DNA of 64,000 bases from JADKBO01 sp965230345 (GTDB lineage: Bacteria > Bacteroidota > Bacteroidia > Chitinophagales > Saprospiraceae): contig CBDDKR010000002.1 in assembly GCA_965230345.1 (NCBI GenBank), forward strand, positions 186,001 to 250,000, read 5' to 3'. Positions 1-9,599 of this stretch are shown here, in pieces. The notes beneath the pieces were generated by a model, which was not told where the DNA came from, ran no database searches, and was given only the letters and a program-made list of their open reading frames with translations. The translations under genes were made by a program, and so were the position numbers. Every line of letters begins with the position of its first letter. Position 1 is the stretch's first letter.

Positions 1-380
1 TTACCTTTTTGCCATGGGAGTAAATTCTCTTGAGAAGAAAGCGGAGCACCGGAATCATTCGTCCTTTTCTCATCCTTTCTATCAGGTCTATTTCGCCTGG
101 GCGCTCTCTTATCGTTTTCTTCCTCTCTATTTTTATTCTTTTCAACTACTTGATCTTCTTCTCCAAAATAAAATGCGGCGAAATCACCAAACATTTTGGT
201 TTTGGGAGCATTGACCCTTTGAGATCTATTGCTACTTGAACGATGTCTCTCTTCTCTTCGATCAAAATCTCTTCTAGGTCTACGATCAAATCTTTTCTCC
301 TCTCTAGAGTCAGATTGATTATCAAACCTCTTCCCATCCCTTCTTCTTCCTTTAAATGATCTTCTTTCCTCTTCAGCCAT
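1..380 (-). CDS. Arg-rich N-terminal part of a probable RNA-binding protein (partial)
   Basis: An open frame runs from ATG at 380 on the minus strand through the left edge without a stop; about 126 residues are visible. It is strongly charged and of low complexity, with repeated RRD, RFDRR and REE patterns, and it ends in the window with an LLPWQKG stretch. Such disordered basic extensions precede the catalytic part of 23S rRNA pseudouridine synthases (RluB type) in many Bacteroidota, and also occur in RNA helicases. No catalytic domain lies in the window, so the function is an inference. A different frame of the same strand is also open (146-433), but its composition looks like a shadow of this one. 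The gene is divergent from the aldehyde dehydrogenase at 593. Confidence 0.55.
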   Translation of the reverse strand, partial: MAEEERRSFKGRRRDGKRFDNQSDSREEKRFDRRPRRDFDRREERHRSSSNRSQRVNAPKTKMFGDFAAFYFGEEDQVVEKNKNREEENDKRAPRRNRPDRKDEKRTNDSGAPLSSQENLLPWQKG

Positions 381-592
381 AGATATAATAGATTAAGAAA
401 TACAAAGGTACATAAGATCTTTTTAACCCGCATTACTTATTCTTAGATATACTCGTATACTCCAATTAGTGTAGTAAACAACAGACGTCATCTTTGGACA
501 TATATTTGTGCACGTCTCAATATAATCGAATACAATATGCGCCTCATATATTCTATTTTTTGTATTCTTGTCTATTGACAAAAACATCTATC

Positions 593-2035
593 ATGAGGAG
601 GATTCAAAATTATATAAATGGAGAATTATGTGAGGCAGTTTCTAACGACACATTTGATATTTATCAACCAGCGACAGGCAATGTTTATGCTTTGGGGCCA
701 GATTCAAGTGAAGAAGACGTCTTAGTAGCGATAAAGGCAGCAAATAATGCCCAACAGTCTTGGCAAGATATTGGAATAAATGGTAGAGCAACCTACCTCA
801 ATAAAATTGCAGAAGGAATCGAACGAAGATTTGACGAACTTGCTAGAGCCGAATCTAAGGACAACGGCAAACCATTATGGTTAGCTAAAAAAGTGGACAT
901 TCCACGTGCAGCTTATAATATGCGCTTTTTTGCCAACGCCATACTTCAATATCATAATGAGGCTTATGACATGGATGGATCAGCGATCAATTATACGTTA
1001 AGAAAATCTTTGGGTGTGGTGACATGCATTTCTCCTTGGAATTTACCATTATATCTATTTACTTGGAAGATCGCTCCAGCATTAGCTGCTGGAAACTGCG
1101 TCATAGCTAAGCCATCAGAGGTTACACCGATGACGGCGTACATTCTCAGTGAAATTTGTATAGAAATTGGTCTTCCTCCAGGTGTGCTAAACATCTTACA
1201 TGGATTTGGTCATAAACTAGGCCCTTCTATGACAACACATGATGACATTAAGGCCATTTCCTTTACGGGATCCACTCAAACAGGTCGAATTATAGCCCAA
1301 AATGCAGCACCACTTTTCAAAAAAGTAAGTCTTGAAATGGGAGGAAAAAATCCAAACATTATTTTAGATGACTGCGATTATGAAAAAGCTTTAAAAACTA
1401 CTGTTCGGTCATCATTTTCTAATCAAGGTCAAATTTGTCTATGTGGTTCAAGAATCTATGTCCAAAAAGGAATATACGAACGCTTCAAACAAGATCTAGT
1501 GGAAAAAGCAAAGGCACTGAATGTGGGAGACCCCATGGAGGACTCCACTAAAATTGGAGCTGTGGTATCTGAGCAACATATGCAGAAAATATTATCTTTT
1601 ATAGAAATAGCTCAATCTGAGGGTGGCAAAGTATTATGTGGAGGTAGACGAAAAGTATTGGATGGAAACTTGAGCAATGGATATTATATTGAGCCAACGA
1701 TCATTGAAGGCCTCCCCTTGCAATGTAGAACAAATCAAGAAGAAATATTCGGTCCCGTTGTAACGATTGCACCATTTGACACCATTGATGATGCCATCGA
1801 AATGGCCAATGGAACTACATACGGACTTTCAGCTACTGTTTGGACGACCAACATTGACCATGCCAATACCTTATCGAGAAGAATTAGTGCTGGAATAGTG
1901 TGGGTCAATACATGGTTGCATAGAGATTTGAGAACGCCCTTCGGCGGAGTCAAGAACTCAGGTGTCGGGCGAGAAGGAGGATTTCATGCCCTAAACTTTT
2001 TTACAGAAGTTAAAAACGTATGTATTGGACATTAA
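593..2035 (+). CDS. Aldehyde dehydrogenase, ALDH8A1 / 2-aminomuconate semialdehyde dehydrogenase-like
   Basis: This 480-residue NAD(P)-dependent aldehyde dehydrogenase has the full family layout: the ISPWNLPL segment of the Rossmann fold, the KPSE cofactor motif, FTGST, the general-base Glu in LEMGGKNP and the catalytic Cys in GQICLCGS, ending in TPFGGVKNSGVGREGG. The closest family by eye is ALDH8A1 (2-aminomuconate or 2-hydroxymuconate semialdehyde dehydrogenase), which oxidises the ring-cleavage semialdehyde in kynurenine or aromatic degradation. The neighbours give no support because no other kynurenine gene is present, so the substrate is uncertain. The frame is open from 494, but ATG 593 is chosen because the family consensus starts at its IQNYINGE segment and the extra residues resemble nothing. 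Confidence 0.88.
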   Translation: MRRIQNYINGELCEAVSNDTFDIYQPATGNVYALGPDSSEEDVLVAIKAANNAQQSWQDIGINGRATYLNKIAEGIERRFDELARAESKDNGKPLWLAKKVDIPRAAYNMRFFANAILQYHNEAYDMDGSAINYTLRKSLGVVTCISPWNLPLYLFTWKIAPALAAGNCVIAKPSEVTPMTAYILSEICIEIGLPPGVLNILHGFGHKLGPSMTTHDDIKAISFTGSTQTGRIIAQNAAPLFKKVSLEMGGKNPNIILDDCDYEKALKTTVRSSFSNQGQICLCGSRIYVQKGIYERFKQDLVEKAKALNVGDPMEDSTKIGAVVSEQHMQKILSFIEIAQSEGGKVLCGGRRKVLDGNLSNGYYIEPTIIEGLPLQCRTNQEEIFGPVVTIAPFDTIDDAIEMANGTTYGLSATVWTTNIDHANTLSRRISAGIVWVNTWLHRDLRTPFGGVKNSGVGREGGFHALNFFTEVKNVCIGH

Positions 2036-2054
2036 TTCATCTTACTTTAGAGAT

Positions 2055-2474
2055 TTATTGTACCAATACAAAGTCGAATTTAAAGGTAATGATCCCAAAT
2101 GGAGTATCACCTGCGTGATTTAAAAATAAGCTATCTTCCCTTATTTCATAATGATGATTAGAGCCTTCCATATAGATGGTATCATTGACAACCCTGCAGT
2201 AATAATTCTTTTCTAGAGTTCTAATGGTATCAAGATATATGATCTTATTCTGTATTATGAAACTATCTTGAAAAGACCAAGTCGTATAATCACCATCTTC
2301 TGAAATAACGAATTTATCCGTAACTCGTATCGTATCTGGCAAAAAACGAATCATAGATGGTTGAATAGAATTCCAAACAGATACCAATCGCCAAGAATCT
2401 TCCAAACTCGGTTTTTCATTTCTGGAGCAAGAAATTACCAGAATCATAGTAAAACATAAAATAACAATACGCAT
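2055..2474 (-). CDS. Small hypothetical lipoprotein, lipocalin-like
   Basis: This 139-residue protein starts with a lipoprotein signal: a hydrophobic run followed by a lipobox ending VISC, with Cys at about residue 16. The mature part begins SLEDSWRLVSVW and is rich in beta-type segments with an ISEDGDYTTW stretch, a pattern seen in lipocalin-like Bacteroidota lipoproteins. It is convergent with the aldehyde dehydrogenase. No enzyme motif is visible and its role is unknown; a periplasmic or outer-membrane location is inferred from the signal. Confidence 0.62.
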   Translation of the reverse strand: MRIVILCFTMILVISCSRNEKPSLEDSWRLVSVWNSIQPSMIRFLPDTIRVTDKFVISEDGDYTTWSFQDSFIIQNKIIYLDTIRTLEKNYYCRVVNDTIYMEGSNHHYEIREDSLFLNHAGDTPFGIITFKFDFVLVQ

Positions 2475-2679
2475 GGTCTATAAACGATTGAAAAGGAATA
2501 CCATTGTAATCTTCTTATGACTTTAACCTTTCACCTTATCAATACTGATTTTGCACAAGACAATAGGTAAATTAAACTATAATATCAGTAACAAAATTCA
2601 CTATTATCTAGTCTTATTTTCAACTCCAATAACGATTAACAACATATTTGGTGTGCTCGAAAATCATAAACAAAATAGA

Positions 2680-3045
2680 ATGAAACGTTTAATTCAAGGT
2701 ATAACTCTAGCTTGGATCATTGCAACGACAGCCCTTTCATGCTACAATCCTTCTTCCATCAAATTTGACATAATCAATGCCTCTTCTGACATTATTTCGA
2801 ATGTACGAATATCGATTAATGACAGCCACAAAAAAGATACCATCCAACTGAATGACAATAAGAGTACGAGCTATATTCTGAACATGTCGAACATATCAAG
2901 GCAGGACGGAAGTTACCAGATAGAGTTTGATCGAAATAAGGAAACAGAACGCGTAAATTTTGGCTATTATACCAACGGTTACCCCATCAATAGCAAGTAT
3001 CTAATTGAAATTACGAAAGATTCTATAAGTATACAGGAAGAATAA
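2680..3045 (+). CDS. Small hypothetical secreted or lipoprotein
   Basis: About 121 residues from ATG 2680; the frame is open upstream to 2551, but the signal peptide begins at MKRLIQG. The hydrophobic segment ends TTALSC, compatible with a lipobox. The mature part (FDIINASSDIISNVRISIND) looks like a small beta-sandwich domain. No known family was recognised. A strong hairpin lies downstream, so it is probably a single-gene transcript. Confidence 0.6.
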   Translation: MKRLIQGITLAWIIATTALSCYNPSSIKFDIINASSDIISNVRISINDSHKKDTIQLNDNKSTSYILNMSNISRQDGSYQIEFDRNKETERVNFGYYTNGYPINSKYLIEITKDSISIQEE

Positions 3046-3131
3046 ATCACTAAGATTCAAAGTATTTTATTTAAAATCTTATACTGACAAACCAATTCAG
3101 ATTTTACATTTCACCATTTCCAATACAACAA

Positions 3132-3170
3132 AAAATCGAGGTATAACATATGTGGTTATACCTCGATTTT
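3132..3170. terminator. Bidirectional intrinsic terminator
   Basis: A perfect 16-bp inverted repeat (3132-3147 with 3155-3170) encloses a 7-nt loop. The arms begin with A-runs and end with T-runs, so either strand yields a hairpin followed by U. It sits between the convergent genes ending at 3045 (+) and 3193 (-). Confidence 0.85.
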
Positions 3171-3192
3171 CATTTATGATTGGAAGAATAAT

Positions 3193-5406
3193 TTAATCTT
3201 CTTTTCTTCCTATCTTTTGCGCTATTGCCTTAAATGAAGTTTCTTTTTGGATCATATCCTTTAAGATGTACATCGTCTCTTCCAAATAAAAATCTTTCTT
3301 CAGGCCTTTTATCCATTCGTCATTTCTAGCAATCCTTGAAGAATCAGATTGGATGTAGTCAAAATCTTGCTTCAAATTACTAACAGACATCTTTTCAATA
3401 TTATTCTTCATTAAGTCATCAAACTTCTTAGACTCTTCCTCTTTTTCTTCAACCTCTTTTTGGTAAGCCAATAGATTCAATGGATAGACTGAATCGTCTT
3501 GATTTCTCTTGATGATCTTCGCTCTTTCATCTGACAATTGAAAGTCTTCACTTTTGCTTACTCTTTCTTTACTTGCTTTAACAATTTGACCAAGGTGAGA
3601 AAGGTCAACTACATTTTGTTCAAATTTCCTTGGTTCAATTTCTGTCCATGGAAGTGCATTATCATATTCCTTTTCCCCTGATTCGATATAGCTGTAATTA
3701 TCTGGTAAAATCACGTCTGGAACTACTCCTTTCAATTGGGTAGAACCTCCATCTACTCTAAAGAATTTCTGCACAGACATTTTGATGTTACCCAAAGGCT
3801 TCAAATCACTATGTCCTCTAATTGCTCTATCTAAATCATAGAATCTTTGTACTGATCCCTTTCCAAATGTAGAATTTCCACCTACAATTATAGCCCTTTC
3901 ATAATCTTGCATTGCAGCAGCTATGATCTCTGAAGCTGAAGCACTATTTGCATTGACCATTACAATCAAAGGCCCGTCGTATTGTACCTCTGGGTCAGTA
4001 TCCTTATGTACATATGCCTTACTTGACTTTGATTTAACTTGAACAATTGGTCCTTCTTCAACAAATAAGCCTGACATTTCAACTACATCATTAAGAGATC
4101 CACCTGTATTGTTTCTCAAATCCAAGATCACACCATTGACATTATTCTCTTTCAGTTTTTCCAATTCCTTTGCAATATCTTTAGCACAACTATTACCATC
4201 TTCCTTTTCAAAAGATGAATAGAACTTTGGCAATCGAATGTAACCAACATTATTAATCGTAGGCAAATCTATAATCGCAGATCTTGCAAAAGACTCATCT
4301 ATAATTACTTCATCTCTTTCTATTCGAATGTCTACAACTTTACCGTCAGGTTTTTGAGTAGTCAAAGTAACTACGGTTCCTTTCTTTCCACGAATCATCT
4401 GTATAGCATCATCCATTCGCATTCCTACAACATCTACAGGCTCTTCTCCTTCTTGCTTTACAGCTAGAAACTTATCCTTTGCTTCTAATTCTTTACCTTT
4501 CCAAGCTGGACCACCAACAATAATTTCCACCACTTTGATGTAATCACCGTCTTGTTGTAAACGTGCACCAATACCTTCAAGTTTTCCTCCCATATTGATG
4601 TCAAAATCCTGCTTTTCCTTGGGATTAAAATATCCTGTATGAGGGTCAAAATAATTTGTTATCGTTCCTACATAAGTCTCAAATCGATCAGATCTCCTCA
4701 GGTCATCTAATCGCTCGAACCAATCTCCAAAACGTTTTTTCACGTCTTTCACAGCCTCTTTCTCAAGCTCTTCAATAGTCTTAGGAGTATTGTCCTTTTC
4801 AGAATCTTCAACCTTTGTTTTATCTGCAAGATCATCAAAATTATGTGGAGTGGAAATCGTATCTTTCTTTTCTTGATTTTCAATCTTTCGGGCCAGTTTT
4901 GTCATCACCTCGTATTTCAAGAATTTCCTCCAGTATTCTCGTAATTCCTCCTTGTTTTTAGCCCAAGGTAACTTAGACTCGTCCAACTCAATTTCTTCTT
5001 GTTTTTCAAAATCAAAATCAGAATCAATCAATTCATTATAATATTCTCTTGATTCTGCCATTCTTTTATTTAGAATTTCAAGGGATTCATCAAAAAACTC
5101 AAAGGTTCTAATTTCTACTTGATCGTCTATTTGTAATTCATGTTTTTTTAAGGCATCAATGTCAGATTGCAAAAAATAACGTTTTCCACCATCTAGTCTA
5201 TCTAAATATGTTTTAAATACGTGTTTAGACAATTCGTCATCTATCGGCTTAGGGTTGTAATGTACTTGTTGAATGAACTGCATTACCCCGTGAAGGATCA
5301 AGCTTTCTTTTTCATCATATGGTGCTTCCGCAAAATATTGCTTACCATAAAAGAAGGCCAAAACGGCAATTATAATCAAAGATCCTCTGTACTTCATTTT
5401 CTTCAT
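3193..5406 (-). CDS. Carboxy-terminal processing protease (S41A, Tsp/Prc-like)
   Basis: This 737-residue periplasmic serine protease has an N-terminal signal anchor (residues 8-22), a long charged helical region, a PDZ domain around 270-355 (starting INMGGKLEGIGARL), and an S41 catalytic domain. The nucleophile lies within NSASASE (487-493) and the catalytic Lys is at 516 in FGKGSVQ. A helical C-terminal extension follows, as in the Tsp/Prc group. The family trims or degrades periplasmic and lipoprotein substrates from the C-terminus. The length fits the Bacteroidota homologues. A second ATG lies three codons inside. The gene appears monocistronic between the flippase and a terminator. Confidence 0.93.
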   Translation of the reverse strand: MKKMKYRGSLIIIAVLAFFYGKQYFAEAPYDEKESLILHGVMQFIQQVHYNPKPIDDELSKHVFKTYLDRLDGGKRYFLQSDIDALKKHELQIDDQVEIRTFEFFDESLEILNKRMAESREYYNELIDSDFDFEKQEEIELDESKLPWAKNKEELREYWRKFLKYEVMTKLARKIENQEKKDTISTPHNFDDLADKTKVEDSEKDNTPKTIEELEKEAVKDVKKRFGDWFERLDDLRRSDRFETYVGTITNYFDPHTGYFNPKEKQDFDINMGGKLEGIGARLQQDGDYIKVVEIIVGGPAWKGKELEAKDKFLAVKQEGEEPVDVVGMRMDDAIQMIRGKKGTVVTLTTQKPDGKVVDIRIERDEVIIDESFARSAIIDLPTINNVGYIRLPKFYSSFEKEDGNSCAKDIAKELEKLKENNVNGVILDLRNNTGGSLNDVVEMSGLFVEEGPIVQVKSKSSKAYVHKDTDPEVQYDGPLIVMVNANSASASEIIAAAMQDYERAIIVGGNSTFGKGSVQRFYDLDRAIRGHSDLKPLGNIKMSVQKFFRVDGGSTQLKGVVPDVILPDNYSYIESGEKEYDNALPWTEIEPRKFEQNVVDLSHLGQIVKASKERVSKSEDFQLSDERAKIIKRNQDDSVYPLNLLAYQKEVEEKEEESKKFDDLMKNNIEKMSVSNLKQDFDYIQSDSSRIARNDEWIKGLKKDFYLEETMYILKDMIQKETSFKAIAQKIGRKED

Positions 5407-5475
5407 TTTTAAATATCAAGCATTTGAATTAAAGCAGTGTAATATTGAACTCTCAAATAGATGTTATATATACTT

Positions 5476-5483
5476 CAAATTTA
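5476..5483 (-). promoter_or_regulatory. Bacteroidota -7 box candidate for the protease gene
   Basis: The minus strand reads TAAATTTG, matching TAnnTTTG, about 70 bp before the start at 5406. A -33 TTTG box is only poorly matched (TTCG about 18 nt further up). Confidence 0.35.
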
Positions 5484-5640
5484 ATGCTGAAAATAAATTA
5501 GCGAATAAATCACTACAACAACATTCAAATTAAACAATTTATCTTGAGATATATTTGATTTAACGAAATTCTAACAAATAAAATTGGACCAAAGTTGACA
5601 TGTCATCGATAAATGCCCAATACCGATTATTTTAAGTGCC

Positions 5641-7074
5641 TTACTTCATTAAGTTTTTTACTCTACTAATGTCTACCCACCGCACTGCTAACACAATAAA
5701 TGACAACAATACACCAACCAATACTACTTCTACTATCCAGTTTACCTGAATGTATTCGAAGCCCCAAAGAACACCAAACGTCATCACTCCTACTAAGATG
5801 CTCTTCGAAAACAGGTCTAAAACACTTAATTCCTTATCTAGGAATAATGTCACCAAGAAAAAACCGAAAAACAAAAATCCTTGAGTAATTAAGGTAATCG
5901 ATGCGGCTCCCTTTGCACCATATTCAGGAATACACCAATAATTTCCAATAACATTAATGACTAGGGCAACAAAGAATAGTCCATTAATGTATTTCAATCT
6001 ACCTGCTGCCAACCAATACGACCCAAAACAATGTCCTAATGTAATTGGGATAAAAGACATCATAAGAAGGGACAATAAATCTGAAGAATTCGCATATTCC
6101 TTATCATATAGCAATTCATATAATTCGGCGTGGTAAAAACAGCTGATTAGTGTGGCATAAAGTCCCAACAAAAAGAGTATTTTGAATGCAAAATGAAACA
6201 AGGGCTTTACATCTTCTTCAGTACTCAACAAATTAGCAAACATTGGAAGCATTAACGTAGCAAATAAGACTCCTATCATATTCCCTGCCTCCAAAAATCT
6301 GAATCCAGCAGCATACAAACCAGCTTGATAAGACCCATCCACCAGCATCTGTTCTAGCATTACAGCATCTACTCTGTTAAAAACTGCAGAGAGCAACAAT
6401 ATCAAAGCATATGGAAATGTCAATTTCAACATCTTACCAAAGCCTTTAGGGTCAAATCGTATCGACCATTTCAATTCCGTTTTTCGCAATAGCAATACAG
6501 CAACTGCACAAGCCAAAAGACCAGCCAACAATTGCATTTGTGGGTACCATATCAATTCAAATCCCCTCCCTTGATAACCATTCCATACCAAAACACCAAG
6601 AACCATCAATAGAATCGTTTTATCCAATGCAGAAATGTAACTATCCCATCGATAGTATCCCATAGCACTTAAGCTACTGCGAAGAAGGATAAATACTGAA
6701 TTGATGAAAAATACTGAAACGATTAAACTAAGCAATACCATGTAATCGTCTAAGTAGTCGAACCACCAAGCAGCAATGAATACGATTATTCCAAATAGAG
6801 TACCAGCAAACAATTTAAAGCCTAAAAGTTCTCCGAAATAGTCACCAATTCTATCTCTGTTTTGAGCGAGGTACCGACTATTGTAGTTCTGAATACCAGC
6901 GTCGTTTATGACCGTAAAAAGAAAGACAAAATCCAACAATACAAAATACATCCCATACTCTTCAGGGCCTGATAAATTTTGAACTCCGGTTTCAACAAAA
7001 AAGATATAAAACGGCTTGATGATAAAATTTATCAAAAGAAGAATAACAACGTTTATTGAAAACTCTCTCTTCAT
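5641..7074 (-). CDS. Polysaccharide/oligosaccharide flippase (MOP superfamily, Wzx-like)
   Basis: This 477-residue integral membrane protein has about 14 hydrophobic segments spread over its whole length. The N-terminus has the FVETGVQNLSGPEEYGMYF pattern typical of the Wzx/RfbX-type lipopolysaccharide flippases, followed by a basic cytoplasmic loop (NYNSRYLAQNRDR). Such proteins move lipid-linked glycans across the inner membrane. No glycosyltransferase cluster surrounds it, so it is an isolated copy and its substrate cannot be read. Its 5' end lies close to the start of the divergent exonuclease gene on the other strand. Confidence 0.85.
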   Translation of the reverse strand: MKREFSINVVILLLINFIIKPFYIFFVETGVQNLSGPEEYGMYFVLLDFVFLFTVINDAGIQNYNSRYLAQNRDRIGDYFGELLGFKLFAGTLFGIIVFIAAWWFDYLDDYMVLLSLIVSVFFINSVFILLRSSLSAMGYYRWDSYISALDKTILLMVLGVLVWNGYQGRGFELIWYPQMQLLAGLLACAVAVLLLRKTELKWSIRFDPKGFGKMLKLTFPYALILLLSAVFNRVDAVMLEQMLVDGSYQAGLYAAGFRFLEAGNMIGVLFATLMLPMFANLLSTEEDVKPLFHFAFKILFLLGLYATLISCFYHAELYELLYDKEYANSSDLLSLLMMSFIPITLGHCFGSYWLAAGRLKYINGLFFVALVINVIGNYWCIPEYGAKGAASITLITQGFLFFGFFLVTLFLDKELSVLDLFSKSILVGVMTFGVLWGFEYIQVNWIVEVVLVGVLLSFIVLAVRWVDISRVKNLMK

Positions 7075-7124
7075 ATCGTAAAAGTAAAAATCTCATAGTA
7101 CTTTGGCTGCAAAATACATCAAGA

Positions 7125-8093
7125 TTGAATAAAGATTCTCTACTTCAATTTACTTCAAAAGGTATCTTTTGCCCAAGAGCGGAAATCTATTTGGACCCTT
7201 TTGTTCCTGTTAAAAGAGCTGCGATCTCACATGCACATGCCGATCACATGGTTTATGGATGTCGGCACTATTTAGCACAAACCGATACGAAATCTATTCT
7301 TAAATTAAGACTTGGTAGTCACGTAAATTGCCAAGGGTTAAAATATGGTGAACCATTATTAATCAACGGAATAAATGTATCTTTTCATCCCGCTGGACAC
7401 ATCTTGGGATCTTCTCAAATACGATTGGAATATAAAGGAGAAATTTGGGTATATTCAGGAGATTACAAATTGGAAGACGATGGTATTTCTACACCATTTC
7501 AATCCATATCCTGTCATCATTTTATTACAGAATCAACCTTTGCTCACCCCAAATATTCGTTTCCCAAACAAGAAGATATCTTCACTGGTATACAACATTG
7601 GTATAACCAAAATTCATTGGAGGGAAAGTCCAGCGTAATTGGTGCTTATGTTTTAGGTAAAACGCAAAGAATATTGCATCATATTAAGACGAAGAACAAA
7701 CCTATATATGCACACGTATCGGTTCCTAAAATCAATGAAATTTACAAACAAGCAGGTATTTCCCTCCCACCAGTTATACCCATTGATCATAAGGTAAAAC
7801 CACAACATCTGATTGGACACTTGGTAATAGCACCGATGTCTATTCTAAAAACTGCCTGGCGTTTTAGACTTCACAAATATGAAATGGCGAATGCTTCGGG
7901 TTGGTCTCTCGACCCGAACAAAAGCAATACCTTTCCTCTTTCCGATCATGCGGATTGGAAAGCCATCCTACAAGCTATTAAATCCTCGAAAGCAGAATAT
8001 ATCTATACCTTACATGGACAAAAACAATATCTTGCAGATTATTTAATACAACAAGGATATTCTGCGCATGCCGTTACATGGGACAAACATTAA
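7125..8093 (+). CDS. Ligase-associated DNA exonuclease-type metallo-beta-lactamase protein
   Basis: This MBL-fold protein of about 322 residues carries the metal-binding signature HAHADH near the start and a second cluster with HPAGHILGSSQI and YSGDYKLEDDG, ending with SDHADW and TLHGQ. These match the ligase-associated DNA exonuclease family (related to mRNA 3'-processing MBL nucleases), usually encoded beside an ATP-dependent DNA ligase and a helicase. Neither partner is adjacent here, so it looks like a stand-alone copy. There is no in-frame ATG: TTG 7125 is preferred because similarity begins at LLQFTSKGIFCP and it avoids overlap with the divergent flippase; TTG 7056 is the alternative. 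Confidence 0.82.
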   Translation: MNKDSLLQFTSKGIFCPRAEIYLDPFVPVKRAAISHAHADHMVYGCRHYLAQTDTKSILKLRLGSHVNCQGLKYGEPLLINGINVSFHPAGHILGSSQIRLEYKGEIWVYSGDYKLEDDGISTPFQSISCHHFITESTFAHPKYSFPKQEDIFTGIQHWYNQNSLEGKSSVIGAYVLGKTQRILHHIKTKNKPIYAHVSVPKINEIYKQAGISLPPVIPIDHKVKPQHLIGHLVIAPMSILKTAWRFRLHKYEMANASGWSLDPNKSNTFPLSDHADWKAILQAIKSSKAEYIYTLHGQKQYLADYLIQQGYSAHAVTWDKH

Positions 8094-8168
8094 ATGAAAT
8101 AATTCAACCAATTGGATAACTTTGTTGTTTCCTATACGTTGCAATGATTTAAAACATACTTCTACCTC

Positions 8169-8651
8169 ATGCTCTATTTTTTTCTGATTTCTTTATTCAA
8201 TTTACATGCATTTCATTTAAGTAATACGGAAATCAATTACAATGAAGACAGTAATTCTTTGCAAATAGCTTCTAAAGTTTTTATCGACGATCTTGAAGAT
8301 GAGTTAAAGTTACATGGACATACCAAACTTCATATCGCCACCCCAAGAGAGGCTGAGAATGTCGATTCGATTTTATTTGAATACTTTTTTGAAAATCTTC
8401 AGTTTCGTACCGATGTAGAACACAAAGAAATGGAATTCATAGGTAAAGAAACATCGGAAGATCTTATCGCAATATGGGTATATATCGAAATTTTCCTTGC
8501 AGATCAACCAAGTCAATTGCAGATTAAAAACACCATATTAACCGATCTCTATGATGATCAAAAAAACATGATTATTTTGAAGAAGAACAACAAAATGATC
8601 GAACACGAAACCTTGGATTATAAAAACACTGAACTCAATATTTCTCTATAA
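8169..8651 (+). CDS. DUF6702-like secreted protein
   Basis: A 160-residue protein with a short signal-like hydrophobic start and the sequence HLSNTEINYNEDSNSLQIASKVFIDDLED, a pattern I associate with the Bacteroidota family DUF6702 (small exported proteins of unknown function). The ATG at 8169 directly precedes the signal. The EamA transporter follows 18 nt after its stop, so the two may be co-transcribed. Confidence 0.65.
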   Translation: MLYFFLISLFNLHAFHLSNTEINYNEDSNSLQIASKVFIDDLEDELKLHGHTKLHIATPREAENVDSILFEYFFENLQFRTDVEHKEMEFIGKETSEDLIAIWVYIEIFLADQPSQLQIKNTILTDLYDDQKNMIILKKNNKMIEHETLDYKNTELNISL

Positions 8652-8669
8652 CTTTAAAATTAGATACTT

Positions 8670-9599
8670 CTGAAAAGAAAAGAATTAGCATTAATTATAG
8701 GAGCATTTTTAGCCATATACATTATATGGGGCACAACGTATATGGCCAACAAAGTAGTCGTAGACGAGATACCTCCGTTTTACCTGGCGGGTATTCGATT
8801 TTGTGTTGCTGCTGTAATAATTTTCCTCTTTGCATTATTGTTCAGGGTCAACCCAATAGTTTCTGCAAATAAAATGAAAAATGCAGCCATTGCAGGGTTT
8901 CTTTTCTTGACAGCGGGTAATGGTCTGGCTGTTTGGGCCCTAAAATATGTAGATAGTGGATTTTCTTCTGTCATTATTTCTGCACAGCCATTGGTTTTAT
9001 TGATCATGCTTCGAATTAAAGATAAAAAGCCGATTCAGCCCAAATCTTTAATCGGTATTGCCTTGGGCATGATAGGCATATGGTTGTTGATTAGTCAAAA
9101 AGAATTGGTAACCGGTCCAGATCAATGGAAAGGTATTGGAGCTTTATTTCTTGCTTTAATAGCTTGGGGATACGCAAGTTTATTTGTCTCTTCAGTAGAT
9201 CTTCCTAAAAATCAATTCATCAACGGTGCCTACCAGATGATTTTTGGTGGAATGATGATGATGATCATAAGTTTCTTTTTTGAAGACCTATCAGATTCAG
9301 AAGGCATCCTTGGTTTGTCCAATAATGCCTCAATGGCCATGATTTATCTTATTCTATTTGGAAGCATCGTGGCATTTACTTCGTTTAACTACCTTCTGGT
9401 CCGTATATCTCCAGAAAAAGTATCTTCATCCACTTATGTAAATCCTATTGTAGCATTAATAGCAGGCTGGTACTTTCTAGACGAACATATTTCGCCACAG
9501 TCCATTTGGGCTACAGTCATTCTATTTGCTGGAGTGTATTTCATCAATAGTGTTCGATTTAGTGCGCCCAAGCTCAAATTTAAGAAGCGAAATATTTAA
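8670..9599 (+). CDS. EamA-family (DMT) transporter with a probable CTG start
   Basis: This drug/metabolite transporter has ten membrane segments in two EamA repeats. The first ATG (8742) would remove most of helix 1. The frame is open upstream to a stop at 8661 and encodes the canonical family start KRKELALIIGAFLAIYIIWG directly before TTYMANK. The only codon there that could act as a start is CTG 8670 (ATA 8664 is less likely), giving 309 residues. The family exports amino acids or other metabolites; the substrate is unknown. The 3' end overlaps the convergent TRIC-family gene by 4 nt. Confidence 0.8.
   Translation: MKRKELALIIGAFLAIYIIWGTTYMANKVVVDEIPPFYLAGIRFCVAAVIIFLFALLFRVNPIVSANKMKNAAIAGFLFLTAGNGLAVWALKYVDSGFSSVIISAQPLVLLIMLRIKDKKPIQPKSLIGIALGMIGIWLLISQKELVTGPDQWKGIGALFLALIAWGYASLFVSSVDLPKNQFINGAYQMIFGGMMMMIISFFFEDLSDSEGILGLSNNASMAMIYLILFGSIVAFTSFNYLLVRISPEKVSSSTYVNPIVALIAGWYFLDEHISPQSIWATVILFAGVYFINSVRFSAPKLKFKKRNI

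Noticed and set aside
146..433. 95-codon open frame on the minus strand
   Set aside because: The overlapping frame starting at ATG 380 has an Arg/Asp-rich low-complexity composition typical of RNA-binding extensions; the 146-433 frame looks like its shadow.
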